From Pseudomonas mucoides (lineage in GTDB: Bacteria; Pseudomonadota; Gammaproteobacteria; Pseudomonadales; Pseudomonadaceae): 64,000 bases of DNA. The DNA lies in assembly GCF_015461845.1 (NCBI RefSeq), contig NZ_JACOPW010000003.1:434001-498000 (forward strand), given 5' to 3'. The position numbers were made by a program, and so were the translations under genes. Below, one piece after another: positions 16,746 to 26,263 of this stretch. A model generated the notes under the pieces. The model searched no databases, was not told the origin of the DNA, and saw only the letters and a program-made list of their open reading frames with translations. Positions within the stretch are counted from its first letter, which is position 1, and the number at the start of each line of letters is the position of its first letter.

Positions 16746-19700
16746 ATGTTGCCTGAAGTCACCCAATTCGAAGACACCGTCACGCTGGTCAGCGACACCG
16801 GCATCCAGTTCATGGATTTCGCCCTGCGCCTGGATCCCCGCAAGGAACCGGCGGGCGAATTCGCGCCGATGATCAGCGGGTTGATCTGCCGCCTGGCGTA
16901 CAACGAAGAGAAAGACTTCTTTTTCTACGAGCCCGAACCGGAAAAGATCGAGAAAGCCAAGCCTGCGTTCAGCGTCGACATGAAAAGCAGCCTCGAATTG
17001 CTCGACGGTGTCTGGCTGCCGACTCCGTTTTTCCGTTTCATGCCGCCTCATCGCTTCGATGAAGGTCCGACCAACTGGTCGCGCATGCGCCTGGTGAAAC
17101 TGGCGACACCCGACATTGACGGCAACACCCACCGTCTGACGATGGCGTTCGACAGCCGCGTCATGCCCAAGCGTGACGGCACCGCTTACCTGGCGCCAAA
17201 TGAAGAGGACATCAGCTCCGGTGTGTCCTTCAAACTGGCAACCAAGGCCAGCGAAACCCGCTGGTTCCTGGCGCAGCCGTGGGTCAACGAGTGGCTGCTG
17301 GAAGTCTTCAACGAAGGCAATGCCCACCGTTCGCGCGCGGAGCTGGACACCGATATCCGCGCCAACTATCACCTGGCGCACTACCTCAATTTGCTCAGCC
17401 TGTTGGGCGCACCGTCCGCCGCCCAGCAATCGACGGCCCGTGCGAAAGTTGAAATCCCCGAGCTGAAAGTGGTCGCCAACGACAGCAATGGCCTGGTCAA
17501 ACCGATTCCGGTGGACCTGGTGCTGGACGTCGGCAACTCGCGCACCTGCGGCATCCTGATCGAGAACCACGGTCAGGCCGGCTCCGGGCTGAAGCAGAAC
17601 TACGTGCTGGAACTGCGCGACCTGATCACCCCGGAACACACCTACAACCTACCGTTCGAAAGCCGCGTGGAATTCGCTCAGGCGTACTTCGGCAAGGACC
17701 ACTGCTCGGTCAAGAGCGGCCGGCACGATGCGTTCCAGTGGGCGACGATTGCCCGCGTCGGCAATGAGGCCAGCCGTCTGGCCAGCCGTCGTCGCGGCAC
17801 CGAAGGCTCTACCGGCCTGTCCAGCCCGAAACGCTACCTGTGGGACGAAAATGCCTACGGCCACGGCTGGCGTTTCAACTGCTCGTACATCAAGACCGAC
17901 AGCGAGCCGTACGCCACCGCCGCGCCGTTCTCGCACTTGATCAACGAAACCGGCGAGGCGCTGTACAGCCTTGAAGAAGATGATCGTCTGCCAGTGTTCA
18001 TGCCGCGTTATTCGCGCAGCTCGCTGATGACCTTCATGCTCGCCGAAGTGCTGGCCCAGGCGCTGTCGCAAATCAACAGCCCGGCCCAGCGCTCGCGCCA
18101 GGGTCACACCCGCGTGCCGCGCCAGCTCAACAGCATCACCCTGACCGTGCCGCCGGGCATGCCCCAGGCCGAGCGCAGCATCCTCAACGAACGCATGCTG
18201 CAAGCCATCGGCCTGGTGTGGAAAAGCCTCGGCTGGCATGCCGGCGAGGAAGACCCGCATTTGGATCAGGCTGTCAGCCCGCGCACGCCGATCCCGAGCA
18301 TTCGCGTGGAATGGGACGAAGCCTCCTGCGGACAGTTGGTGTACCTGTACACCGAGGTCAACGAAAACTTCGCCGGTCACCCGGAAGAGTTTTTCGACAC
18401 CATCGCCCGGCCCGACAAAACCGACCGCGAACGCATCACCCTGGCGACCATCGACATCGGCGGCGGCACCACCGACCTGGTGATCACCGACTACCGCCTC
18501 GACCGCGCCGGCAACACCGGCAGCGGCAGCAACGTGCACATCGTGCCCGAACAGCGTTTTCGCGATGGCTTCAAAGTGGCCGGTGACGACATCCTGCTGG
18601 ACGTGATTCAAGACTTCATTCTGCCGAGCTTCGAAAAAGCCTTGCAGAACGCGGGCGTGAAAGCCCCGGATTCACTGATGTCGCGTCTGTGTGGCGACGA
18701 GTCGGTCAGCGCTCAGGACATGATCCTGCGCCAGCAATTGAACCTGCAGGTGTTCGTCCCACTGGGCCTGGCGCTGCTCAAGGCGTACGAGCACTACGAT
18801 CCGCAGGTCCCTCAAGAAGTCACCCCGCAAAGCTATCGCCAATTGCTCGGTGACAACGCGATCAGCCAGACCGTGCTCGACTACGTCAACGCCGCCGTGC
18901 GCCGCGATGTCGGGGGCCAGAGCGGTTTCGACCTGTACGAATCGCTGATCGGCTTCGACCTGCAAAAGCTCCACGCCGCGTTTCTCAACGATCAGATCAA
19001 CATCACCAAGATCCTCGGCGCACTCTGTGAAGTGGTCGCGCACTATCCGTGCGATGTTCTGCTGCTGACTGGCCGCCCTTCGCGTCTGCCCGGCATCCAG
19101 GCGTTCATTCGCAAGGTGCTGCCGCTGCCACCCGGGCGCATTCTGGCGCTGCAAAACTATCGCACCGGCGGCTGGTACCCGTTCCACAAGAACGGCCGCA
19201 TTGACGACCCGAAAAGCACCGCTTCGGTGGGCGCAATGTTGTGCCTGTTGTGCGCCAACCACAGCGTGCCGAACTTCTACTTCCGCTCTTCGGCGCTCAA
19301 ACCGTATTCGACGGTCAAGCACATCGGCGTCATCGACCTGAACAACGTGATCAAGGATGCCGACGTGCTGTACCGCGACATCCAGTCCGAAGACTACAAA
19401 ATCAAGTTGCCGGAAATCGGAACGGGCGATGACGCCGACACGCCGCAGCTGGAAATGCGCGGCGACCTGCGTCTCGGTTTCCGCCAGTTGGCCGCTGATC
19501 GCTGGGCGGCTTCGCCGCTGTACATCCTGCGGTTCACCAAGGCCGGCCGGGAAAAGTTCTCCCGGGCGATTGGAGAAAACGGCAGCGCGCCGCTGCTCAA
19601 GGTGCGCTTCGAGGTCAAGGCGGCCGACAAGTACACGCGCAAGCAGGATCTGGTCAGCGACCGCCTTTCGGTTCGCGACATCGAATCCAACAGTAACAAC

Positions 19701-19811
19701 GTCAACTTCAACCCGCGCAGCGACCTCGAGCTGGAACTCAACACCATGCTCGACGCCGGCCTGCGCGAGACCAAGTACTGGCTCGACAGTGGAAGTGTGA
19801 AACGCAAATGA
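16746..19811 (+). CDS. SrfB-like protein with actin/Hsp70-type ATPase motifs
   Basis: 1021 residues, the usual size for SrfB. An N-terminal region of ~250 residues precedes a core with the signatures of the actin/Hsp70 fold: phosphate-1 LVLDVGNSRTCGILIEN (about 257-273), phosphate-2 LATIDIGGGTTDLVITDY (about 566-583) and an adenosine-type motif VLLLTGRPSRLPGIQAF (about 771-787). An ATP-dependent conformational cycle in the cytoplasm is therefore likely. No signal peptide or membrane helix. The name 'virulence factor SrfB' is historical. Its stop overlaps the SrfC start by four bases (ATGA), so equal synthesis is expected. Confidence 0.85.
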   Translation: MLPEVTQFEDTVTLVSDTGIQFMDFALRLDPRKEPAGEFAPMISGLICRLAYNEEKDFFFYEPEPEKIEKAKPAFSVDMKSSLELLDGVWLPTPFFRFMPPHRFDEGPTNWSRMRLVKLATPDIDGNTHRLTMAFDSRVMPKRDGTAYLAPNEEDISSGVSFKLATKASETRWFLAQPWVNEWLLEVFNEGNAHRSRAELDTDIRANYHLAHYLNLLSLLGAPSAAQQSTARAKVEIPELKVVANDSNGLVKPIPVDLVLDVGNSRTCGILIENHGQAGSGLKQNYVLELRDLITPEHTYNLPFESRVEFAQAYFGKDHCSVKSGRHDAFQWATIARVGNEASRLASRRRGTEGSTGLSSPKRYLWDENAYGHGWRFNCSYIKTDSEPYATAAPFSHLINETGEALYSLEEDDRLPVFMPRYSRSSLMTFMLAEVLAQALSQINSPAQRSRQGHTRVPRQLNSITLTVPPGMPQAERSILNERMLQAIGLVWKSLGWHAGEEDPHLDQAVSPRTPIPSIRVEWDEASCGQLVYLYTEVNENFAGHPEEFFDTIARPDKTDRERITLATIDIGGGTTDLVITDYRLDRAGNTGSGSNVHIVPEQRFRDGFKVAGDDILLDVIQDFILPSFEKALQNAGVKAPDSLMSRLCGDESVSAQDMILRQQLNLQVFVPLGLALLKAYEHYDPQVPQEVTPQSYRQLLGDNAISQTVLDYVNAAVRRDVGGQSGFDLYESLIGFDLQKLHAAFLNDQINITKILGALCEVVAHYPCDVLLLTGRPSRLPGIQAFIRKVLPLPPGRILALQNYRTGGWYPFHKNGRIDDPKSTASVGAMLCLLCANHSVPNFYFRSSALKPYSTVKHIGVIDLNNVIKDADVLYRDIQSEDYKIKLPEIGTGDDADTPQLEMRGDLRLGFRQLAADRWAASPLYILRFTKAGREKFSRAIGENGSAPLLKVRFEVKAADKYTRKQDLVSDRLSVRDIESNSNNVNFNPRSDLELELNTMLDAGLRETKYWLDSGSVKRK

Positions 19812-22519
19812 ATGACCTGACCCCCGATCAAACTCAGCTCTCTGCCAGTTGGGCCGCTGTTTATGAAGGTGCCGGTCAGGCGCTGGACTGGATTGCCCAG
19901 ACGCGCGGCAACGCGCCGCGCCTGGACAGCGAAGCCGATAACCTGAACATCCGCCTGCACCGTGCCCGCAACCTGGCTCACAGCCTCGGCCGCGTGGCCT
20001 GCACGCCGATGACCATTGGCTTTTTCGGCTTGTCCCAGGCCGGCAAGTCCTACCTGATTTCGGCCCTCGCGGCAGGTCAGAATGGCAAACTGGAAACCGA
20101 TTTCGGTGGCCAGCGCCTGGACTTCATCAAGCACATCAACCCGGTCGGTGGCGGCAAGGAAGCCACCGGTCTGGTGACACGCTTCAGCCGTCGCGCGACG
20201 GAAAGCCAGGACAATGACTTTCCGGTACAGCTCACGCTGTTCAAGGAAATCGAGCTGGCGAAGATTCTCGCCAACTCCTGGTTCAAGGATTTCGACCTTG
20301 AGCGCATTTCCTACGAGATCGACGAAGAGCGCATCCAGCGCGTGCTCAAACCGTTCGAAGGCCGCGAAACCGGGCCGCTGCAAACGGGCGTCAACGCCGA
20401 CGATCTAGTGTCGCTGTGGGATTACCTGCGCGACAACTTCCGCAACTCGGTGAAAAAACTTGAGCACCTGTACTGGCCCAAAGCGTTGCAGTTGGCGCCA
20501 CGCCTGAATTTCCAGGAACGGGCCGAGCTGTTTTCGATCCTGTGGGGTGAGCAAAGCGAGCTGACGCGGGTGTACCAGCAACTGGCCGGTGCGCTGCACG
20601 CGCTGGGCCTGCCCGAAACCGTGTTCGCACCGCTGAAAGCGTTGGTGAGTTTCGAAAACGACACCTACAGCCAGCGCGACAGCATCATGAACGTCGACAT
20701 CCTCGAACGCTTCGGGAGCCCACGGGACTTGCCGATCGAGGTTCGCCCCCTGATTGGCGGTCGCCTGCAAAACAGTCAGGGCATCCCGGTCGCGCAACTG
20801 GCGGCACTGACGGCCGAAATGACCTTCCGCCTGATCGAAGCGCCGCTGGATGACATCGTCAATCAAGTCGACCTGCTGGATTTCCCCGGTTATCGCGGGC
20901 GCAAGAAACTGCACGAGATCGCCGACTCCAACGATCCGCAATCCGCCACCAAGGACAACTCCGTTTCGCAGCTGATCCTGCGGGGCAAGGTCGCCTACCT
21001 GTTCGAGCGCTACACCGACAACCAGGAAATGAACGCGCTAGTGGTCTGCACCGGTTCGACCAAGCAGAGCGACGTCAACGACGTGGGCCCGGTGCTGACC
21101 CGCTGGATCGAAAAAACCCAGGGCGCCGACTCCGCCGCTCGCAGCAAACGCGACACCGGTCTGATCTGGGCGCTGACCATGCTCGACCTGCGCATCACCA
21201 ACTCCCTGAGCCTGACGCCAGATCAGTACGACGAGAGCTGGAACGGCATGGTCAAGCTGACCATGCTGGAGCGCTTCGGCAGCCTGAGCTGGATGAGCGA
21301 CTGGGCCGGCACGCCGTTCCAGAACACCTTCCTGGTGCGCAAACCGCGCATGGACGCGGCGTTCATCGAGCAAGACGCGAGCGGTGCGGAAACCGGCCTC
21401 AATGCCATCTATCAGGAGCGTGTTGACGCACTGGGCAGCAGCTTCGCCAGCAACGCCCTGGTGTGCAAACACATCAAAAATCCGGTCAATGCCTGGGCGG
21501 AAATGCTGCGCAACGATGACGGTGGTATCAGTCACTTCAGCAGCAGCTTCACCGGCGTGGCCAACATCGAATTCAAATTGCAGCGCATCCGCGAACAATT
21601 GAGCGAATGCCTCGAAGGCCTGACCACTCACGGCTTGAGCACCTGGTACCACGCCGATGGCGATGGTGCCGCCGCCGCGAAGAAAGCCCAGGCGCAGATG
21701 ATTCTGACTGGTCTGGGTCGGCGCCCGGCCGTGCTCGGCGAGCTGATCGATCAACTCGACATGCCGAGCGAAGAAGTGCGCGACCTGTACCTCAGCGGCG
21801 TGTATGAAACCGATGACGAGCCAGCCGCGAACGACGAGCCGGCCGCCCCGACGCCGAGCCAGAGCCTGTACGGCAACGACGCCGGTTTCGATTTCGATTT
21901 CGGTGACGACACGAGCCTTGTCGCACCGGTCAGCAGCAAAAACGGTACCCCCGCGCCCGAGCTGCAAAGCAACGAGCACCGATTCGCCAAAGCGGCGTTC
22001 AAGGCCTGGATCGCGCACCTGCGCGAGCTGACCACCCGCCAAAGCCTGCTCAATCTGCTCGGCCTGGAAAAGGCCTTGCTCGAAGCGGTGGTCGACGAAC
22101 TGATCACCGCCGGCTATCGCCAGGACTTGCCGGGGCAACTGAGTCGCGCCGTCCTCAAGCGTGCACAAAGTGGCGCGCGACGCGATCAACTGGTCGAACG
22201 CCAGGTATTCGAAGTGCAACGTGTGCTGCGCGATTTCGTGTCCTGGTTCGGCTACCTGCAGAAGCCGGTGAGCGAGCGTCCGAACAGCCGCGCCGGGGCC
22301 AAGGCGCCGCTGTTCTCGTTCTACACCGACGTTGGCCCGGGACAAGTGCCCGTGCTGCCGGCACAACCGGCGAACCAGGCGCAGCGCTACCTCGGCGACT
22401 GGCTCTCGGGCCTGGCCTACATCACGCAGGACAATGCCGGCCATGGTGCCGGACGTGAAATCACCCCTGAACAGAACGAACGGCTGGGCAAAGTGCTCAC
22501 AGCCTTCACAGCGAGATAA
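19808..22519 (+). CDS. SrfC-like P-loop NTPase
   Basis: 903 residues. A P-loop FFGLSQAGKSYLIS (GKS at about 79-81) and a G3-like DLLDFPGYRGRKK (about 355-367) followed by a possible G4 region (LVVCTGSTKQSD) suggest a GTPase-like, perhaps dynamin-related, domain with large helical insertions. An acidic, low-complexity linker (about 660-715, FDFDFGDD) separates a C-terminal helical domain. No membrane helix. It matches the 'putative virulence effector SrfC' family by position and size; effector status is not supported by anything in the sequence. Translationally coupled to srfB. Confidence 0.82.
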   Translation: MNDLTPDQTQLSASWAAVYEGAGQALDWIAQTRGNAPRLDSEADNLNIRLHRARNLAHSLGRVACTPMTIGFFGLSQAGKSYLISALAAGQNGKLETDFGGQRLDFIKHINPVGGGKEATGLVTRFSRRATESQDNDFPVQLTLFKEIELAKILANSWFKDFDLERISYEIDEERIQRVLKPFEGRETGPLQTGVNADDLVSLWDYLRDNFRNSVKKLEHLYWPKALQLAPRLNFQERAELFSILWGEQSELTRVYQQLAGALHALGLPETVFAPLKALVSFENDTYSQRDSIMNVDILERFGSPRDLPIEVRPLIGGRLQNSQGIPVAQLAALTAEMTFRLIEAPLDDIVNQVDLLDFPGYRGRKKLHEIADSNDPQSATKDNSVSQLILRGKVAYLFERYTDNQEMNALVVCTGSTKQSDVNDVGPVLTRWIEKTQGADSAARSKRDTGLIWALTMLDLRITNSLSLTPDQYDESWNGMVKLTMLERFGSLSWMSDWAGTPFQNTFLVRKPRMDAAFIEQDASGAETGLNAIYQERVDALGSSFASNALVCKHIKNPVNAWAEMLRNDDGGISHFSSSFTGVANIEFKLQRIREQLSECLEGLTTHGLSTWYHADGDGAAAAKKAQAQMILTGLGRRPAVLGELIDQLDMPSEEVRDLYLSGVYETDDEPAANDEPAAPTPSQSLYGNDAGFDFDFGDDTSLVAPVSSKNGTPAPELQSNEHRFAKAAFKAWIAHLRELTTRQSLLNLLGLEKALLEAVVDELITAGYRQDLPGQLSRAVLKRAQSGARRDQLVERQVFEVQRVLRDFVSWFGYLQKPVSERPNSRAGAKAPLFSFYTDVGPGQVPVLPAQPANQAQRYLGDWLSGLAYITQDNAGHGAGREITPEQNERLGKVLTAFTAR

Positions 22520-22522
22520 GTA

Positions 22523-23560
22523 ATGCCAATTCGTGTCGACCTGCTCGCGTTAGAGCCCAATGTGCCTGGCAAGGCCCGCCTGACTGTGAAGAAATGGCAG
22601 GGTGGCGAGGAACAGCTGGAGTTTTCCATTCAGCGTAACCAGGACGGTTTTTACCTCCAGGACCACAAGGCCTGGAGCAACAATCCATTCTGGTTCAAGG
22701 TCTCGCGCTTCAACGTCACGGACAGCGGCGATGGCCTGGAAGCGCAGGTCGGCCCGGACGTGGTCGACCCACTGCTGGAAGGTGGCGCCAACTCGCAATT
22801 CCAGATCGAACTGCGCGAGCAGAGCCACGGCCACACCGACAAAGGCGTGGTTCGTCCAGGCGTTGGCGTGTTGCCGTCCACGGCCGGCGGCCAGACGCGC
22901 TCGACGTATGGCGGCGCCGAACTGACGGCGCCGAGTGCACCGGCACCAGCACCGGAAATCCTGGAAATCCCGGAGCTGCCGGAACTGGTCCTGTCCACCG
23001 CCGAGCCCGAAGTGGAGCTGGAGTCAGTGCCCCACGAGCCCGACTACGCACCACCTCCCCCGCCGGTGAAGAAAAGCAACAAAGGCCTGATCGGCCTGTT
23101 GGTTGTCGTGCTGTTGCTGCTGGCCGCGGGTGGTGGATTCTGGTTCTACAAACGCACCCCGGCGCCTGCCCCGGTGGCCGCCAACCCTGCCGCCGCACCG
23201 GCCGGCGCTGATGCTCAAGCCTGTACCGTGGAGAGCATGAACAGCCTGCCTGAATTGACCTTCGTCCAGACCTGCATCAAGGCGGCGCCCGACAGTGCCA
23301 AGTTGCTGGAGATCATCAACCAGGCCAAGGCCGGCAAACACTGCGGTGTCGCCCAACGGCTGTACGCCAACCGTGCCCAGGCCGGTGACGCGCTGATCGC
23401 CAACGCTTATGCCCGTGAATACGACCCTAAATACCTGAAGGCCAGCGAGTGTTTCCCGACCGCGGACAACGCCACCGCCGCCTACTGGTATGAAACGATC
23501 CTGACCCAGGACCCGAACAACGCCGAAGCCAAGCAGCGTTTCGAGGAGTTGCAGAAGTGA
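22523..23560 (+). CDS. Single-pass membrane protein of the srf-like cluster
   Basis: 345 residues, not recognised as a named family. N-terminal cytoplasmic domain (1-110, LTVKKWQGGEEQLEF start), proline-rich linker (130-185, ending PPPPPVKK), a membrane helix at about 188-209 (GLIGLLVVVLLLLAAGGGFW), a short Ala/Pro linker and a periplasmic C-terminal domain (230-345) with four Cys and a TPR/Sel1-like look (AYWYETILTQDPNNAEAKQRF). It starts three bases after srfC and overlaps the next gene by one base, so it is an integral part of the operon. It may link cytoplasmic SrfB/C to the periplasmic components. Confidence 0.8.
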   Translation: MPIRVDLLALEPNVPGKARLTVKKWQGGEEQLEFSIQRNQDGFYLQDHKAWSNNPFWFKVSRFNVTDSGDGLEAQVGPDVVDPLLEGGANSQFQIELREQSHGHTDKGVVRPGVGVLPSTAGGQTRSTYGGAELTAPSAPAPAPEILEIPELPELVLSTAEPEVELESVPHEPDYAPPPPPVKKSNKGLIGLLVVVLLLLAAGGGFWFYKRTPAPAPVAANPAAAPAGADAQACTVESMNSLPELTFVQTCIKAAPDSAKLLEIINQAKAGKHCGVAQRLYANRAQAGDALIANAYAREYDPKYLKASECFPTADNATAAYWYETILTQDPNNAEAKQRFEELQK

Positions 23561-25551
23561 TGCGCTCTCCCCTGAGTCGTTTCCTGCTGAGCGGCGCCGC
23601 CCTGTTGGCACTGTGCATCAGCCCGTTGTCCCAGGCCGATGACAAACCGCTGATCCAGGCCGGTAAAAAGACCCTGTTCCAGCGCGTGCTGACCACACCC
23701 GGCTGCAAGATCAGCCCGACGGCAGGCGGTGCCGCCGGTGACGAACAGCCGGTGTTCAGCCGCTTTTACGTGTACGAGCGCGCCCAAGCGAACAACGCCG
23801 AGTGGCTGAAAGTCGGCCCCGACAGTTATGGCAAAACCATTGGCTGGTTGCCGGCCGGCTGCACCACAGACTGGAAGATGCAGCTGACACTGGCCTTCAC
23901 CAACCCGGCCAATCGCGACCGGCTGCTGTTTTTCAAGGACCGCGCCACCGTCGAAGCCATCCTCGATGCGCCGGACCCGGTAAGCAAAGTTGCACCGCTG
24001 CGGGCCAAGCTGAAAAAGGGTCAGCAGGCGCCAGGCGTGCTGGCGGAAGAGCCTGAATTCTTCGTCGACCTGCAAAAGCAGTTCTACCTGCTGCCGGTGC
24101 TCAGCGGCGAAGAAGTGATGACCGAAAGCGGTTTCCGCACGCGCCTGCTGAACGTCGCGTCGGTCAGCAAACCGGATGACAAGAACGCCAAGCCCGGTGC
24201 TGCCAACAGCGCTGCCGGCGGCAAGGAAGCCGAGGACAAAAACACCAACCAACTGAAGGAGTTCAGTGCGGCCGTGGTGTTTGTCATCGACTCGACGATT
24301 TCGATGGACCCGTACATCGACCGCACCCGCGAGGCGATCCGCAAGGTTTATCAGCAGATCGAAGCGCAGAACCTCGGCAAGCAGGTCAAGTTCGGCATGG
24401 TCGCTTTCCGCTCCAACACCCAGGCGGTACCGGGGCTGGAATACACCACCAAGATGTACGCCGACCCGACCAAGGTGAAAGACAGCGCCGACTTTTTTGC
24501 CAAGATCGCCGACCTCAAACAGGCCACCGTGTCGAGCAGTAGCTTCGACGAAGACTCGTTTGCCGGTGTCATGGAGAGTATCGACAAGGTCGACTGGAGC
24601 CAGTTCGGCGCGCGCTATGTGGTGCTGATCACCGATGCCGGCGCCATCGAAGGCGACGACAAGCTGTCGAAGACCGGGTTGAGCGCTGCGCAGGTGCGTA
24701 TCGAGGCCGCCAACCCCGGCGTGGCGATTTACACCCTGCACTTGAAAACCCCGGCCGGGGCCAAGGACCACGCCAAGGCTGAGGCGCAATACAAGAACCT
24801 GTCGACTTACCCGGGCACCAACACCTCGCTGTACTACCCGGTGGACGCGGGCGATGTGCATGAGTTCGGGCGCAAGGTCGACGCACTGGCCGCCGCGATC
24901 ACCACCCAGGTGAAAGCCGCCTACATGGGTGAAGACGCCATCGGCAGTGCGGCGAACGCCAAGCAGGACCCGGCCGAGAAGAAAATGCTCGAGGACGCGG
25001 CGCTGATCGGCCACGCCATGCAACTGGCCTATCTCGGCGAGAAGACCAACAGCAAGGCCCCGCCGGTGTTCAAGGCGTGGATCACCGACCGCGACCTGAT
25101 CAAGCAGAACATCCCGACGACCGATGTGCGGGTACTGCTGACGAAGTCGCAGCTCAGCGACTTGAGCGACGTGATGAAGCAGATCCTCGATGCCGCCAAC
25201 GAAGGTTTGATTTCGCCAACGGAAATGTTCGATCGCCTGCGTTCCGTGGCGGCGACCATGGGCGCCGATCCCAATCAGCTCAAGCAGAACAGCAACGCCA
25301 AACTGGCGGACATGGGCGTGCTCGGCGAGTACCTCGAAGACCTGCCCTACCAGAGCGAAGTGCTGAACCTGGATGAAGAGACCTGGAAGAGCTGGGACGG
25401 TCTGGCGCAAGAGAAATTCATCCGCACGCTGAACACCAAACTGCGGCATTACCAGCGTTACAACGCTGACGTCGACCGCTGGGTTGCTTTAGCCAAAGAC
25501 AGCGATGCGCGGGACAACGTGTACCCCGTGCCACTGGAAATGATGCCTTAA
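23560..25551 (+). CDS. Periplasmic VWA protein resembling the PpkA C-terminal region
   Basis: 663 residues. Signal peptide MRSPLSRFLLSGAALLALCISPLSQA; an SH3-like/PpkA-type region (27-200, with FQRVLTTPGC, SRFYVYER, LTLAFTNPANRDRLLFF); then a VWA domain from about 243 (FVIDSTISMDPYIDRTREAIRK). The MIDAS-type motif reads D-x-T-x-S instead of D-x-S-x-S. The layout matches the periplasmic half of T6SS kinase PpkA, but the kinase and membrane helix are missing and a secretion signal stands in their place. I use ATG 23560 (TGATG overlap with the preceding stop); a GTG three bases earlier is an alternative. Confidence 0.82.
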   Translation: MRSPLSRFLLSGAALLALCISPLSQADDKPLIQAGKKTLFQRVLTTPGCKISPTAGGAAGDEQPVFSRFYVYERAQANNAEWLKVGPDSYGKTIGWLPAGCTTDWKMQLTLAFTNPANRDRLLFFKDRATVEAILDAPDPVSKVAPLRAKLKKGQQAPGVLAEEPEFFVDLQKQFYLLPVLSGEEVMTESGFRTRLLNVASVSKPDDKNAKPGAANSAAGGKEAEDKNTNQLKEFSAAVVFVIDSTISMDPYIDRTREAIRKVYQQIEAQNLGKQVKFGMVAFRSNTQAVPGLEYTTKMYADPTKVKDSADFFAKIADLKQATVSSSSFDEDSFAGVMESIDKVDWSQFGARYVVLITDAGAIEGDDKLSKTGLSAAQVRIEAANPGVAIYTLHLKTPAGAKDHAKAEAQYKNLSTYPGTNTSLYYPVDAGDVHEFGRKVDALAAAITTQVKAAYMGEDAIGSAANAKQDPAEKKMLEDAALIGHAMQLAYLGEKTNSKAPPVFKAWITDRDLIKQNIPTTDVRVLLTKSQLSDLSDVMKQILDAANEGLISPTEMFDRLRSVAATMGADPNQLKQNSNAKLADMGVLGEYLEDLPYQSEVLNLDEETWKSWDGLAQEKFIRTLNTKLRHYQRYNADVDRWVALAKDSDARDNVYPVPLEMMP

Positions 25552-25561
25552 CGAGACGCTG

Positions 25562-26263
25562 ATGCTCGATATCAAGAACCTGCTGGTGCGCCGTGGTGAG
25601 GGCGCGCTGGCTCATCATGTACGCCTGCCGCATTTGCAGATCGGTGCCGGGGAAATCCTCGCCATCACCGGCGAGAGCGGTAGCGGCAAAAGCACCTTGC
25701 TCGAAGCCATCGGCCTGTTGCTCGCGCCGGTGGAGCTCGAGCGCTTTCGGTTGGGCCCGACGCACGCTCAGGATATCGCCCACCTGCTGGCGACCGACGA
25801 CCAGCCGGCGCTCGCAGCGGTGCGTTCACGGCACTTGGGCTTCATTTTGCAGAGCGGCGGCTTGCTGCCGTTCCTGAGCGTGCGCGACAACATCAGCCTG
25901 CCGCGCCGTTTGCTCGGGATGTCGGCGAACAGCGAACACATCGACCACGCCGTCGACGTGTTGCGCCTGCAAGGGTTGCTGGATAAACAACCGCAGGCCT
26001 TGTCGATCGGCGAGCGCCAGCGCGTGGCCTGCGTTCGGGCGATTGCCCATGAACCGCTGCTGCTGTTGGCCGACGAACCGACCGCCGCGCTCGATCCGCA
26101 CAGCGCCCGGCGTTTGTTCGAGTTGCTGCTGAGCCTGGTGTCGAGCATGGGGTTAAGTGCGCTCGTGGTGTCCCATGACTGGGCCTTGCTGAAGGATTTC
26201 GGCTTGCCGCGACTCGGCGCTATCAGCCATCAGGGAGAAACACTGTTTGAACCGATGGATTGA
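25562..26263 (+). CDS. ABC transporter ATP-binding protein (TagT/LolD-like)
   Basis: 233 residues, one nucleotide-binding domain: Walker A GESGSGKST (about 38-46), Q-loop FILQSGGLLPFLSV, signature LSIGERQRVAC, Walker B LLLLADEPTAALD, and switch His in LVVSHDW. The type belongs with MacB/LolD mechanotransmission ATPases rather than importers. It pairs with the permease that overlaps it by 17 bases. In T6SS clusters the equivalent pair is TagT-TagS, part of the TagQRST trigger for PpkA; here a PpkA-like VWA gene is immediately upstream. Confidence 0.9.
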   Translation: MLDIKNLLVRRGEGALAHHVRLPHLQIGAGEILAITGESGSGKSTLLEAIGLLLAPVELERFRLGPTHAQDIAHLLATDDQPALAAVRSRHLGFILQSGGLLPFLSVRDNISLPRRLLGMSANSEHIDHAVDVLRLQGLLDKQPQALSIGERQRVACVRAIAHEPLLLLADEPTAALDPHSARRLFELLLSLVSSMGLSALVVSHDWALLKDFGLPRLGAISHQGETLFEPMD

